Below are positions 1-5,066 of a DNA stretch of 5,066 bases, one piece after another (position 1 is the first letter of the stretch; every line of letters begins with the position of its first letter). The notes beneath the pieces were generated by a model that did no database searches, was not told where the DNA came from, and saw nothing but the letters and a program-made list of their open reading frames with translations. The position numbers and the translations under genes were made by a program. Location of the stretch: NCBI GenBank assembly GCA_938044055.1, contig CALIQO010000393.1:1-5066 (forward strand), in the 5' to 3' direction. This DNA comes from an uncultured Saprospiraceae bacterium (GTDB taxonomy: Bacteria; Bacteroidota; Bacteroidia; Chitinophagales; Saprospiraceae).

Positions 1-69
1 GGTAATGCTACATTTGATGGAGAGAGATAAAAAAAAAATTAATAGCGAGGAAAAAATCACGATGGTAAA
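1..69 (+). other. Disrupted or missing 5' coding part of rplB
   Basis: By alignment from memory with E. coli L2, about 48 residues should precede the first in-frame ATG at 70. Only the last eight are visible: codons 46-69 read RGKNHDGK, matching the family's GGRNNxGK/R stretch. Immediately upstream the same frame has stops at 28 (TAA), 40 (TAA) and 43 (TAG). The +1-shifted frame (codons from position 2) is open from 2 to 70 and reads KKKINS at 29-46, so one extra base near 46-48 would give KKKINS-GGKNHDGK. Its earlier residues do not look like L2, so a single indel does not restore the whole N-terminus. A run of ten A's (29-38) lies here. No separate gene is supported. The likely causes are errors or misassembly at a contig end, or real frameshift or deletion damage. 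Confidence 0.6.
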
Positions 70-762
70 ATGACCATGAGACATATAGGTGGTGGTCATA
101 AGAAGAAATATAGAGTAATAGATTTCAAGCGTGATAAGCACGGAATCCCTGGTAAGATAAAATCCATCGAGTATGATCCGAATAGGACATCTTATATAGC
201 CCTAGTGGTATATGCTGATGGAGAGAAAAGATATATAATTGCTCCAGATAAGGTACAAGTAGGAGATCCTATTATGTCAGGACCTAAAGCTACTCCGGTT
301 GTAGGGAATGCAATGACACTTGATCTTATTCCTTTAGGTTCTACTATCCATGCGATAGAGATGACCCCTGGAAAAGGAGCTGCACTTGCAAGATCTGCTG
401 GAACTTATGGAGTTCTTATGGGTAGAGAAGGTAAGTATGCAATAGTAAAAATGCCTTCTGGCGAAGTAAGAAAAGTATTGCTTACATGTCAGGCAACCAT
501 AGGTACAACAAGTAACCCTGACCATGGGTTGCAAGTTCTAGGAAAGGCAGGTAGAAAAAGATGGTTAGGAAGAAGACCTCGTACAAGAGGTGTAGCGATG
601 AACCCTGTTGATCACCCAATGGGTGGTGGAGAAGGTAGAGCTTCTGGTGGTCACCCTAGATCAAGAACGGGTATCATGGCCAAAGGTCAGAAGACAAGAA
701 ATCCGAATAAATCTTCTTCTAAATTGATCATCTCTAAGAGAAAATCTAAGAATAAAAAGTAG
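70..762 (+). CDS. rplB: 50S ribosomal protein L2 (uL2), N-terminus missing
   Basis: L2 is a primary 23S rRNA binding protein needed for subunit association and for peptidyl transferase activity. The 230 codons from ATG 70 cover the RNA-binding OB-like domain ([18 protein letters not shown] at residues 6-23, YDPNRT at 35-40, [10 protein letters not shown] at 50-59), the SH3-like domain ([14 protein letters not shown] around 101-114) and the C-terminal region with [19 protein letters not shown] (178-195). His182 corresponds to the conserved E. coli His229. The usual length is about 274 residues, and the C-terminus is complete with a basic tail. Family similarity continues upstream of ATG 70 to base 46, so 70 is the first available in-frame ATG and not the natural start. 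rpsS follows after 12 bases. Identity is certain. Whether the gene is intact in the organism is open; an essential gene makes sequence error or misassembly more likely than true loss. Confidence 0.93.
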   Translation: MTMRHIGGGHKKKYRVIDFKRDKHGIPGKIKSIEYDPNRTSYIALVVYADGEKRYIIAPDKVQVGDPIMSGPKATPVVGNAMTLDLIPLGSTIHAIEMTPGKGAALARSAGTYGVLMGREGKYAIVKMPSGEVRKVLLTCQATIGTTSNPDHGLQVLGKAGRKRWLGRRPRTRGVAMNPVDHPMGGGEGRASGGHPRSRTGIMAKGQKTRNPNKSSSKLIISKRKSKNKK

Positions 763-774
763 AAATTAATAGTA

Positions 775-1041
775 ATGGCAAGATCGATAAAAAAAGGACC
801 TTACGTATATCACAAGCTACTTAAGAAAGTAGAAAAGGCACAAGAATCTACTAAGAAGTCTGTAATAAAGACATGGGCAAGATCATCTATGATCATTCCT
901 GATATGGTAGGACAGACAATAGCAGTGCACAATGGTAAAACATTCGTACCAGTCTTTGTGACAGAGAACATGGTAGGTCATAAATTAGGAGAATTTTCTC
1001 TGACAAGATCGTTTAGAGGTCATTCTGGAAATAGAAAATAA
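775..1041 (+). CDS. rpsS: 30S ribosomal protein S19 (uS19)
   Basis: S19 sits in the head of the small subunit, pairs with S13, and contacts 16S rRNA and the A-site finger bridge. The 88-residue product has the usual family length. It begins [11 protein letters not shown] and ends with the S19 signature [17 protein letters not shown] at 58-74, then [12 protein letters not shown] at 77-88. The start is fixed by the conserved N-terminus. It lies 12 bases after the rplB stop, and its leader (AAATTAATAGTA) has no Shine-Dalgarno motif. The order L2-S19-L22 is the standard S10-operon order, so cotranscription is expected. Nothing is unusual in the protein. Confidence 0.98.
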   Translation: MARSIKKGPYVYHKLLKKVEKAQESTKKSVIKTWARSSMIIPDMVGQTIAVHNGKTFVPVFVTENMVGHKLGEFSLTRSFRGHSGNRK

Positions 1042-1046
1042 TACAA

Positions 1047-1062
1047 TTAAGATACGTCTTAA
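1047..1062 (+). other. Perfect stem-loop in the rpsS-rplV gap
   Basis: TTAAGA (1047-1052), loop TACG (1053-1056) and TCTTAA (1057-1062) form a perfect 6-bp inverted repeat. In RNA the loop would be UACG, a member of the stable UNCG tetraloop class, although here it is closed by an A-U pair and not the favoured C-G pair. No U-tract follows, so this is not a Rho-independent terminator. It ends 11 bases before the rplV ATG. It might act as an mRNA processing or translation element, or be a chance match in AT-rich DNA. Confidence 0.35.
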
Positions 1063-1073
1063 ATATTTATAAC

Positions 1074-1475
1074 ATGGAAGCTGTAGCGAAACTTAGAAAT
1101 TGTCCGATGTCGGCTAGAAAAATGAGGCTAGTGGCAGATACTGTAAGAGGTAAATCTGTTGAGGAAGCACTTAATATTCTCAAGTTTACTAAAAAGGAGG
1201 CTGGAGAATGGTTAGAGAAGTTATTACTCTCCGCGATTTCTAACTGGGAAGTGAAAAACGATATGGCACTGAGTGCAGATGATTACAATCTGTTCGTTAA
1301 GACCATTTTCGTAGACGGTGGAACTTCATTAAAAAGATTCAGACCTGCTCCACATGGTAGAGCACATAGAATCCGTAAGAGAATGAACCATGTAACCCTC
1401 ATAGTAGAGAATAGAGTAGAGATAGAAGGTGGAGAAGTAGTAGTTGAAGAGGAAGAAGAATTAATCGAAGAATAA
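1074..1475 (+). CDS. rplV: 50S ribosomal protein L22 (uL22) with acidic tail
   Basis: L22 binds 23S rRNA early in assembly, and its long beta-hairpin lines the nascent peptide exit tunnel. The core is clear: [20 protein letters not shown] (residues 7-26), the helical stretch [20 protein letters not shown] (32-51), [20 protein letters not shown] (80-99) and [13 protein letters not shown] (100-112), which carries the hairpin with its macrolide-relevant tip region. At 133 residues it is longer than the roughly 110-residue E. coli protein. The excess is C-terminal: residues 115-133 contain ten Glu and no Lys or Arg, ending EEEEELIEE. That is odd for a protein that binds rRNA. The start follows a 32-base gap holding a small stem-loop, with no Shine-Dalgarno. 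The strong SD-like AAGGAGG at 1194-1200 lies inside this gene and does not precede a real gene. Confidence 0.98.
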   Translation: MEAVAKLRNCPMSARKMRLVADTVRGKSVEEALNILKFTKKEAGEWLEKLLLSAISNWEVKNDMALSADDYNLFVKTIFVDGGTSLKRFRPAPHGRAHRIRKRMNHVTLIVENRVEIEGGEVVVEEEEELIEE

Positions 1476-1499
1476 AAAACCTATCATAAATAAATCATA

Positions 1500-2225
1500 A
1501 TGGGTCAAAAGACAAATCCAATAGGTAATCGACTAGGTATCATAAAAGGATGGGATTCCAACTGGTACGGTGGTAAAGGATTCGGAGATAAGGTAGTTGA
1601 AGATGAAAGAATAAGAAGGTACCTGAGAGCAAGGGTAACTAAGGGAGGAATCTCAAGAATCATCATCGAGCGTACGCTTAAGAGAATTACCGTAACTATT
1701 CATACATCTAGACCAGGAATTATCATCGGTAAGGGTGGTCAGGAAGTTGATAGAATTAAGGAGGAGTTAAAGCAACTTACTAGTAAGGATGTTCAGATTA
1801 ATATCATCGAAATCAGAAAGCCTGAATTAGATGCATATATCGTAGGAGAAACGATATCTAAGCAGATCGAAGCTAGAATAAATTATAGGAGAGCCATTAA
1901 GATGTCTATCCAATCTTCTATGCGAGCCGGTGCAGAAGGGATTAAAGTGAGAATCAGTGGAAGATTAAACGGTGCAGAGATGGCGCGATCAGAAGAGTAT
2001 AAAGATGGTAGAACACCATTGCATACTTTTAGAGCGGATATCGACTATGCACTTGTGGAAGCGCTTACCGTATACGGAAAGATAGGTGTGAAAGTATGGA
2101 TCTGTAAAGGAGAAGTACTAGGAAAGAGAGACTTATCTCCTAATGTAGGAGTTGATTCTAAGAAAGGTGGAAGAGGTGGAAATCGTGGAGGAAACCGAGG
2201 TGGAAATAGAGGAGGAAGAAGATAA
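1500..2225 (+). CDS. rpsC: 30S ribosomal protein S3 (uS3) with Gly/Arg/Asn repeat tail
   Basis: S3 lies at the mRNA entry channel of the small subunit head and, with S4 and S5, helps unwind mRNA. The 241-residue product opens [14 protein letters not shown]. It carries a type II KH domain with the GKGG loop at 77-80, then the C-terminal S3 domain with [15 protein letters not shown] (105-119), [16 protein letters not shown] (129-144) and [11 protein letters not shown]. Arg130, Arg131 and Lys134 match E. coli Arg131, Arg132 and Lys135, implicated in mRNA helicase activity. After the folded part (ending near RDLSPNVG) the protein ends in a low-complexity tail of GGR, three GGNR units and GGRR. 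The gap to rplV is 24 A/T-rich bases with no Shine-Dalgarno; rplP follows after 41 bases. The identity is certain; the tail's role is unknown. Confidence 0.98.
   Translation: MGQKTNPIGNRLGIIKGWDSNWYGGKGFGDKVVEDERIRRYLRARVTKGGISRIIIERTLKRITVTIHTSRPGIIIGKGGQEVDRIKEELKQLTSKDVQINIIEIRKPELDAYIVGETISKQIEARINYRRAIKMSIQSSMRAGAEGIKVRISGRLNGAEMARSEEYKDGRTPLHTFRADIDYALVEALTVYGKIGVKVWICKGEVLGKRDLSPNVGVDSKKGGRGGNRGGNRGGNRGGRR
2166..2222 (+). repeat. In-frame 12-base tandem repeat encoding GGNR in the S3 tail
   Basis: The array sits at the 3' end of rpsC. It reads GGR (2166-2174), then three GGNR units at 2175-2186, 2187-2198 and 2199-2210, and a final GGRR (2211-2222) just before the TAA. The units differ at synonymous sites: Arg is CGT, CGA or AGA; Asn is AAT or AAC; Gly is GGA or GGT. 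The amino-acid pattern is thus kept while the DNA has diverged, which argues against a very recent slippage expansion. Confidence 0.8.
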
Positions 2226-2266
2226 TTAATTGATTATAACGATAGAGTTAATATAAATTATTCATT

Positions 2267-2689
2267 ATGCTACAGCCTAAAAGGACTAAGTACAGGAAAC
2301 AGCAGAAAGGTAGAATCAAAGGAATTGCACAGAGAGGTAGCACTATATCTTTCGGTTCATTTGGTCTGAAAACCTTAGATAAAGGTTTTATCACCAATAG
2401 ACAGATTGAAGCTGCAAGGGTTGCGATGACCAGATATATGAAGAGGGAAGGAAAAGTATGGATAAGAATTTTTCCAGATAAGCCGATAACCGCTAAGCCT
2501 CAAGAAGTAAGGATGGGTAAGGGTAAAGGAGCTCTTGATCACTGGGTTGCACCAGTGAGACCTGGGAGAATCTTGTTTGAGATGGATGGTATTCCTCGGG
2601 AAATAGCAGTGGAAGCATTAAGACTTGCAGCACAGAAACTTCCAGTACAGACTAAGTTTGTTACCAGAAGAGATTACGTAGCTGAATAA
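2267..2689 (+). CDS. rplP: 50S ribosomal protein L16 (uL16)
   Basis: L16 is a late-assembling large-subunit protein that organises the A-site and contacts the tRNA elbow region near the peptidyl transferase centre. The product has 140 residues, normal for the family. It starts [16 protein letters not shown] and includes [20 protein letters not shown] (30-49) and the signature [20 protein letters not shown] (82-101). Arg82 corresponds to the Arg that RoxA/YcfD hydroxylates in E. coli; whether that happens here cannot be told. The C-terminal helix region [20 protein letters not shown] is complete. It sits 41 bases after rpsC, the largest gap in the window, which is A/T-rich with no Shine-Dalgarno. 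rpmC follows after 36 bases. Confidence 0.98.
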   Translation: MLQPKRTKYRKQQKGRIKGIAQRGSTISFGSFGLKTLDKGFITNRQIEAARVAMTRYMKREGKVWIRIFPDKPITAKPQEVRMGKGKGALDHWVAPVRPGRILFEMDGIPREIAVEALRLAAQKLPVQTKFVTRRDYVAE

Positions 2690-2725
2690 TTATAGATCAT
2701 TTATATTCTGAAATAAGAAAGAAAG

Positions 2726-2980
2726 ATGGCAACTAAGAAATATATAGAATTACAAGAATTCACAGATGAGAATCTAGCTAACGAGTTAGCAGAGACTAAG
2801 AAGCAACTTCAGAAGTTGGAGTTTGACCACGCTGTGAAGGGTCTAGATAACCCATTGGTTATAAGAGAAGTAAGAAGAGATATCGCAAGATTGAATACTG
2901 AGGCTAGAAGAAGAGAGCTTGCATTAATGTCTCCAGAACAAAAAGCGAAAAGAGCTAGAATAATTAACAGAAGAAAATAA
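2726..2980 (+). CDS. rpmC: 50S ribosomal protein L29 (uL29), extended
   Basis: L29 is a small two-helix protein next to the exit tunnel opening, near L23, where trigger factor and the signal recognition particle dock. The helical hairpin core is recognisable: [20 protein letters not shown] (8-27), [20 protein letters not shown] (31-50) and [14 protein letters not shown] (51-64). The 84 residues exceed the roughly 63 of E. coli. The extra part is a short basic N-terminus and a basic C-terminal extension from about residue 67 ([17 protein letters not shown]). Such extensions also occur in related bacteria, so this is not clearly exceptional. The leader has purine-rich AAGAAAGAAAG just before the ATG, the nearest thing to a Shine-Dalgarno in the window but without GGAGG. 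It lies between rplP and rpsQ, as in other bacteria. Confidence 0.96.
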   Translation: MATKKYIELQEFTDENLANELAETKKQLQKLEFDHAVKGLDNPLVIREVRRDIARLNTEARRRELALMSPEQKAKRARIINRRK

Positions 2981-3002
2981 ACTTCATTCTAAAGTAAGTC
3001 TA

Positions 3003-3260
3003 ATGGCTGAGCAAAAAGAAAGAAAAACAAGAGTAGGCGTTGTTACAAGTAATAAGATGGATAAAACCATTACTGTTTCTATTGAAAGAAAACTTAAGCA
3101 CCCTATTTATGGAAAATTTGTAAAGAAGTCTAAGAAGTTCTTCGCGCATGATGAGAAGAATGCTTGTAATGAGGGGGACACTGTTAAGATTACAGAATCC
3201 AGACCTCTAAGTAAGAAAAAGAGATGGAGACTTGTTGAAATATTAGAAAGAGCTAAATAA
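3003..3260 (+). CDS. rpsQ: 30S ribosomal protein S17 (uS17)
   Basis: S17 is a primary 16S rRNA binding protein of OB-fold type that acts early in assembly of the small-subunit body. The 85 residues match the family length. The features are [20 protein letters not shown] (6-25), the [20 protein letters not shown] block (32-51) and the S17 signature [20 protein letters not shown] at 58-77. The ATG is 22 bases after the rpmC stop with no Shine-Dalgarno. It is the last gene of the S10 part, and rplN begins 33 bases later without a visible terminator, so transcription probably continues into the spc part. Confidence 0.98.
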   Translation: MAEQKERKTRVGVVTSNKMDKTITVSIERKLKHPIYGKFVKKSKKFFAHDEKNACNEGDTVKITESRPLSKKKRWRLVEILERAK

Positions 3261-3293
3261 GAATATTAATAATTAAGCAAAAGCATTGCAGCT

Positions 3294-3659
3294 ATGATCC
3301 AGGCAGAAAGTAGATTAAATGTAGCAGATAATAGTGGAGCTAAAGAGGTCTTATGTATTAAGGTACTCGGTGGTTCTAAAAGAAGATATGCTTCTATTGG
3401 TGATACAATTGTTGTCACAGTAAAGGCTGCCTCACCTGGTGGTCTTAAGAAAGGTACGATTTCTATGGCAGTGATCGTAAGAACGAAGAAGGAGATCAGA
3501 AGAAAAGATGGATCATACATCAGATTTGATGATAATGCAGTTGTTCTTCTAAATGCCAATGAAGAACCGAGAGGAACGAGGATTTTTGGCCCTGTGGCTA
3601 GAGAGCTGAGAGAAAAGGATTACATGAGAATTGTTTCACTCGCTCCAGAAGTACTATAA
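3294..3659 (+). CDS. rplN: 50S ribosomal protein L14 (uL14)
   Basis: L14 lies at the subunit interface, forms bridges to 16S rRNA, and in other bacteria is the docking site of the silencing factor RsfS. The 121 residues are essentially the family length. It starts [20 protein letters not shown] and carries the L14 signature from about 59 to 86 ([20 protein letters not shown], then DDNAVVLL). It ends [20 protein letters not shown] (94-113) followed by VSLAPEVL, the usual C-terminus. It is the first gene of the spc part. Its leader ends in AGCATTGCAGCT before ATG and has no Shine-Dalgarno or clear promoter. Confidence 0.98.
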   Translation: MIQAESRLNVADNSGAKEVLCIKVLGGSKRRYASIGDTIVVTVKAASPGGLKKGTISMAVIVRTKKEIRRKDGSYIRFDDNAVVLLNANEEPRGTRIFGPVARELREKDYMRIVSLAPEVL

Positions 3660-3693
3660 ATAAAATATTGTAATTACTATTTAAACGTATACA

Positions 3694-4020
3694 ATGAAAA
3701 GATTTGCACCAAAACCAAAGATTAAAAAAGGCGACAATGTACTTATTATCGCTGGTGCCAATAAAGGTAGCAAAGGAGAAGTGAAGGAAGTGCTAGCTAA
3801 TAAGAATAGAGTTATCGTAGAAGGTATCAATATTGTTAAGAAGCATACGAAACCTACACAAGATAATCCAGGCGGAATCAATGAAGTTGAAGCTGCTATA
3901 CATATCTCTAATGTTAAGTTGGTCGATCCTAAATCTGGAGATGCTACGAGAGTAGGAAGAAGAGAGGAGAATGGTAAGATCGTTCGTTATTCTAAAAAAT
4001 CAGGCGAAACTGTTAAGTAA
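3694..4020 (+). CDS. rplX: 50S ribosomal protein L24 (uL24)
   Basis: L24 is one of the two assembly-initiating proteins of the large subunit and binds the 5' domain of 23S rRNA near the tunnel exit. A KOW-type SH3 barrel is visible at about 11-44 ([20 protein letters not shown] at 11-30, then RVIVEG). It is followed by the conserved [15 protein letters not shown] (48-62), [19 protein letters not shown] (70-88) and a short basic tail ending SGETVK. The 108 residues are normal. The eight-residue prefix MKRFAPKP before the KOW domain is slightly longer than in many homologues. The start ATG is partly inside a 6-bp inverted repeat (3667-3672 with 3690-3695). The stop overlaps the rplE start by one base, suggesting translational coupling. 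Confidence 0.98.
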   Translation: MKRFAPKPKIKKGDNVLIIAGANKGSKGEVKEVLANKNRVIVEGINIVKKHTKPTQDNPGGINEVEAAIHISNVKLVDPKSGDATRVGRREENGKIVRYSKKSGETVK

Positions 4021-4577
4021 TGAGTTATACACCTACACTTAGTAAGAAATACAAGGAAGAAATAGTAGAAAAGCTAAAGGAAAAATTTGGCTATAAATCT
4101 ATTATGCAAGTACCTAAGCTACAGAAGATCTGTATCAATCAAGGTATAGGAGCTGCTACACAAGACAAGAAATTGGTAGACAGTGCATTGAAAGAGATGA
4201 CGATGATTGCCGGTCAGAAAGCCGTTCCTACTAAAGCTAAAAAGTCTGTTTCTAACTTTAAACTCAGAGAAGGAATGACCATCGGGTCACGCGTTACACT
4301 GAGAAACGAAAGAATGTACGAATTTCTTGAAAGGTTAGTAACTGTAGCACTTCCACGTGTAAGAGACTTCAGAGGGATTAATGATAAAAGCTTTGATGGC
4401 AGAGGAAACTATTCTCTAGGTATCCAAGAACAGATCATATTCCCAGAAATTGTACTAGATAAAGTTAACAACATCACAGGTATGGACATTACGTTTGTAA
4501 CCAGTGCCAATACAGATGCAGAAGCACTTGAGTTGTTAAAAGCATTAGGTCTTCCTTTTAAAAATCAAAATAATTAA
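4020..4577 (+). CDS. rplE: 50S ribosomal protein L5 (uL5)
   Basis: L5 binds 5S rRNA and anchors it in the central protuberance of the large subunit; it also touches the P-site tRNA and S13. The product has 185 residues, near the usual 179-185. Its features are [16 protein letters not shown] (31-46, the L5 signature), [20 protein letters not shown] (65-84), [19 protein letters not shown] (88-106) and [20 protein letters not shown] (115-134), then [10 protein letters not shown]. The ATG is formed by TAATG, sharing one base with the rplX stop, so ribosomes finishing rplX could reinitiate here. Two TAA codons in tandem end the gene (4575-4580), and rpsN begins eight bases after the first. Confidence 0.98.
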   Translation: MSYTPTLSKKYKEEIVEKLKEKFGYKSIMQVPKLQKICINQGIGAATQDKKLVDSALKEMTMIAGQKAVPTKAKKSVSNFKLREGMTIGSRVTLRNERMYEFLERLVTVALPRVRDFRGINDKSFDGRGNYSLGIQEQIIFPEIVLDKVNNITGMDITFVTSANTDAEALELLKALGLPFKNQNN

Positions 4578-4585
4578 TAAGCTCT

Positions 4586-4855
4586 ATGGCAAAGAAATCC
4601 ATTATAGCAAGAGAAGCTAAAAGACAGAGACTAGTAGCTAAGTATAAAGACTTAAGAGAGCAGTTGAAGAAAGAAGGAAACTGGGAAGCTCTTGATAAGT
4701 TACCTAAGAACTCTTCTCCAGTGAGATTACACAATAGATGTAAACTTACCGGAAGACCTAAAGGTTACATGAGAAAATTCGGCATAAATAGAGTTACTTT
4801 CAGAGAAATGGCTCTAGCAGGAAAGATACCAGGAGTTACTAAAGCGAGCTGGTAG
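4586..4855 (+). CDS. rpsN: 30S ribosomal protein S14 (uS14), zinc-free type
   Basis: S14 is a small-subunit head protein near S3 and S10 that joins late in assembly. The 89-residue product starts [20 protein letters not shown], has a helical linker ([19 protein letters not shown], 22-40), and carries the S14 signature [20 protein letters not shown] at 47-66 followed by INR. It ends at IPGVTKASW. It has one cysteine (Cys52) and lacks the two CxxC pairs of the 61-residue zinc-binding form, so it belongs to the C-minus class. It is a little shorter than the 101-residue E. coli protein but of a length common in this type. It follows rplE by 8 bases (TAAGCTCT), with no Shine-Dalgarno. Confidence 0.98.
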   Translation: MAKKSIIAREAKRQRLVAKYKDLREQLKKEGNWEALDKLPKNSSPVRLHNRCKLTGRPKGYMRKFGINRVTFREMALAGKIPGVTKASW

Positions 4856-4890
4856 TATTTAATTTTTGAATAAACAATATATAGCATAAA

Positions 4891-5066
4891 ATGGCTGTAA
4901 CAGATCCAATAGCAGATTACTTAACAAGAATCAGAAATGCCCAGAAAGCAGGACATAGAACTGTAACTATTCCAGCTTCTAATATGAAGAAGAAGATCAC
5001 TGAGATTCTTTATGATTCAGGGTATATCCTTAAGTATAGATTCAACGATGATAGTGGTAAGCAAGG
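4891..5066 (+). CDS. rpsH: 30S ribosomal protein S8 (uS8), 3' end cut by window
   Basis: S8 is a primary 16S rRNA binding protein that organises the central domain; in E. coli it also represses translation of spc-operon mRNA. Reading from ATG 4891 gives 58 complete codons and two extra bases. The translation starts [20 protein letters not shown], continues with [20 protein letters not shown] (37-56 region within the fragment: [17 protein letters not shown], then [11 protein letters not shown]) and ends at NDDSGKQ before the edge. This is the typical N-terminal half of a protein of about 130 residues. The start lies 35 bases after rpsN in an A/T-only-like leader without Shine-Dalgarno. The frame is open to the window end, so it is truncated only by the window. 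Confidence 0.96.
   Translation, partial: MAVTDPIADYLTRIRNAQKAGHRTVTIPASNMKKKITEILYDSGYILKYRFNDDSGKQ

Noticed and set aside
46..71. Programmed -1 ribosomal frameshift into rplB, since the A-rich stretch 51-56 lies where the frames meet
   Set aside because: No canonical slippery heptamer fits the codon phase, no downstream stem is evident, and the upstream open frame does not encode L2, so sequence damage explains it better.
334..534. 66-codon reverse-strand reading frame inside rplB
   Set aside because: It is antisense to a highly conserved part of L2, has no recognisable family and no leader; it is a shadow of the real frame.
1194..1243. Strong AAGGAGG followed by an out-of-frame ATG at 1208 inside rplV
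   Set aside because: The frame from 1208 stops after 11 codons, so it is not a credible gene; the motif encodes conserved L22 residues.
1483..1500. Direct repeat ATCATAA twice before rpsC
   Set aside because: It is a 7-base A/T-rich match in a 24-base gap and is expected by chance.
3266..3559. 97-codon reverse-strand frame with hydrophobic stretches opposite rplN
   Set aside because: The hydrophobic look is what antisense reading of this gene gives. It overlaps almost all of a certain L14 gene and matches no membrane family I know.
3681..3881. 66-codon reverse-strand frame opposite rplX
   Set aside because: Antisense to the L24 KOW domain, with no family similarity or supporting signals.
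4863..4890. Possible promoter before rpsH (TTTTTG and a TATATAG box)
   Set aside because: The spacing between the two elements is far too short for a Bacteroidota -33/-7 pair, and AT-rich leaders give such matches by chance.

Overview
The window is a segment of the conserved bacterial S10-spc ribosomal protein gene cluster. Twelve genes lie on the + strand in canonical order: rplB (5' end missing or broken), rpsS, rplV, rpsC, rplP, rpmC, rpsQ, rplN, rplX, rplE, rpsN and rpsH (cut by the window end). Coding sequence fills nearly the whole window. No intergenic gap exceeds about 41 bases, and there is no mobile element, RNA gene, CRISPR array or accessory gene.

The organism is most likely a member of the Bacteroidota, possibly near the Saprospiria; the phylum is much better supported than the class. 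The reasons are: AT-rich DNA with strong AGA use for arginine; A/T-rich leaders without a Shine-Dalgarno (SD) sequence before every start codon, while good SD-like strings occur inside genes; a zinc-free 89-residue S14 with a single cysteine; and family details such as the GKMTMRH stretch in L2 and an extended L29. No phylogeny was computed.

Layout: 1-69 holds what should be the N-terminal coding part of rplB, but it does not read as L2. From 46 on, the L2 frame matches the family, with stop codons directly before it. 70-3260 is the S10-operon part (L2, S19, L22, S3, L16, L29, S17). 3294-5066 is the spc-operon part (L14, L24, L5, S14, S8). The two parts are joined by an ordinary 33-base gap with no terminator or recognisable promoter, so they probably form one long transcript. 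rplX and rplE overlap by one base (TAATG).

The products build both subunits. L2, L22, L16, L29, L14, L24 and L5 join the large subunit (peptidyl transferase support, tunnel, central protuberance, early assembly). S19, S3, S17, S14 and S8 join the small subunit (head, mRNA entry, early body assembly).

I see no new biological system. The points worth a second look are the damaged rplB 5' end, an acidic C-terminal tail on L22, a Gly/Arg/Asn repeat tail on S3, SD-like sites found only inside genes, and two small inverted repeats in gene leaders.
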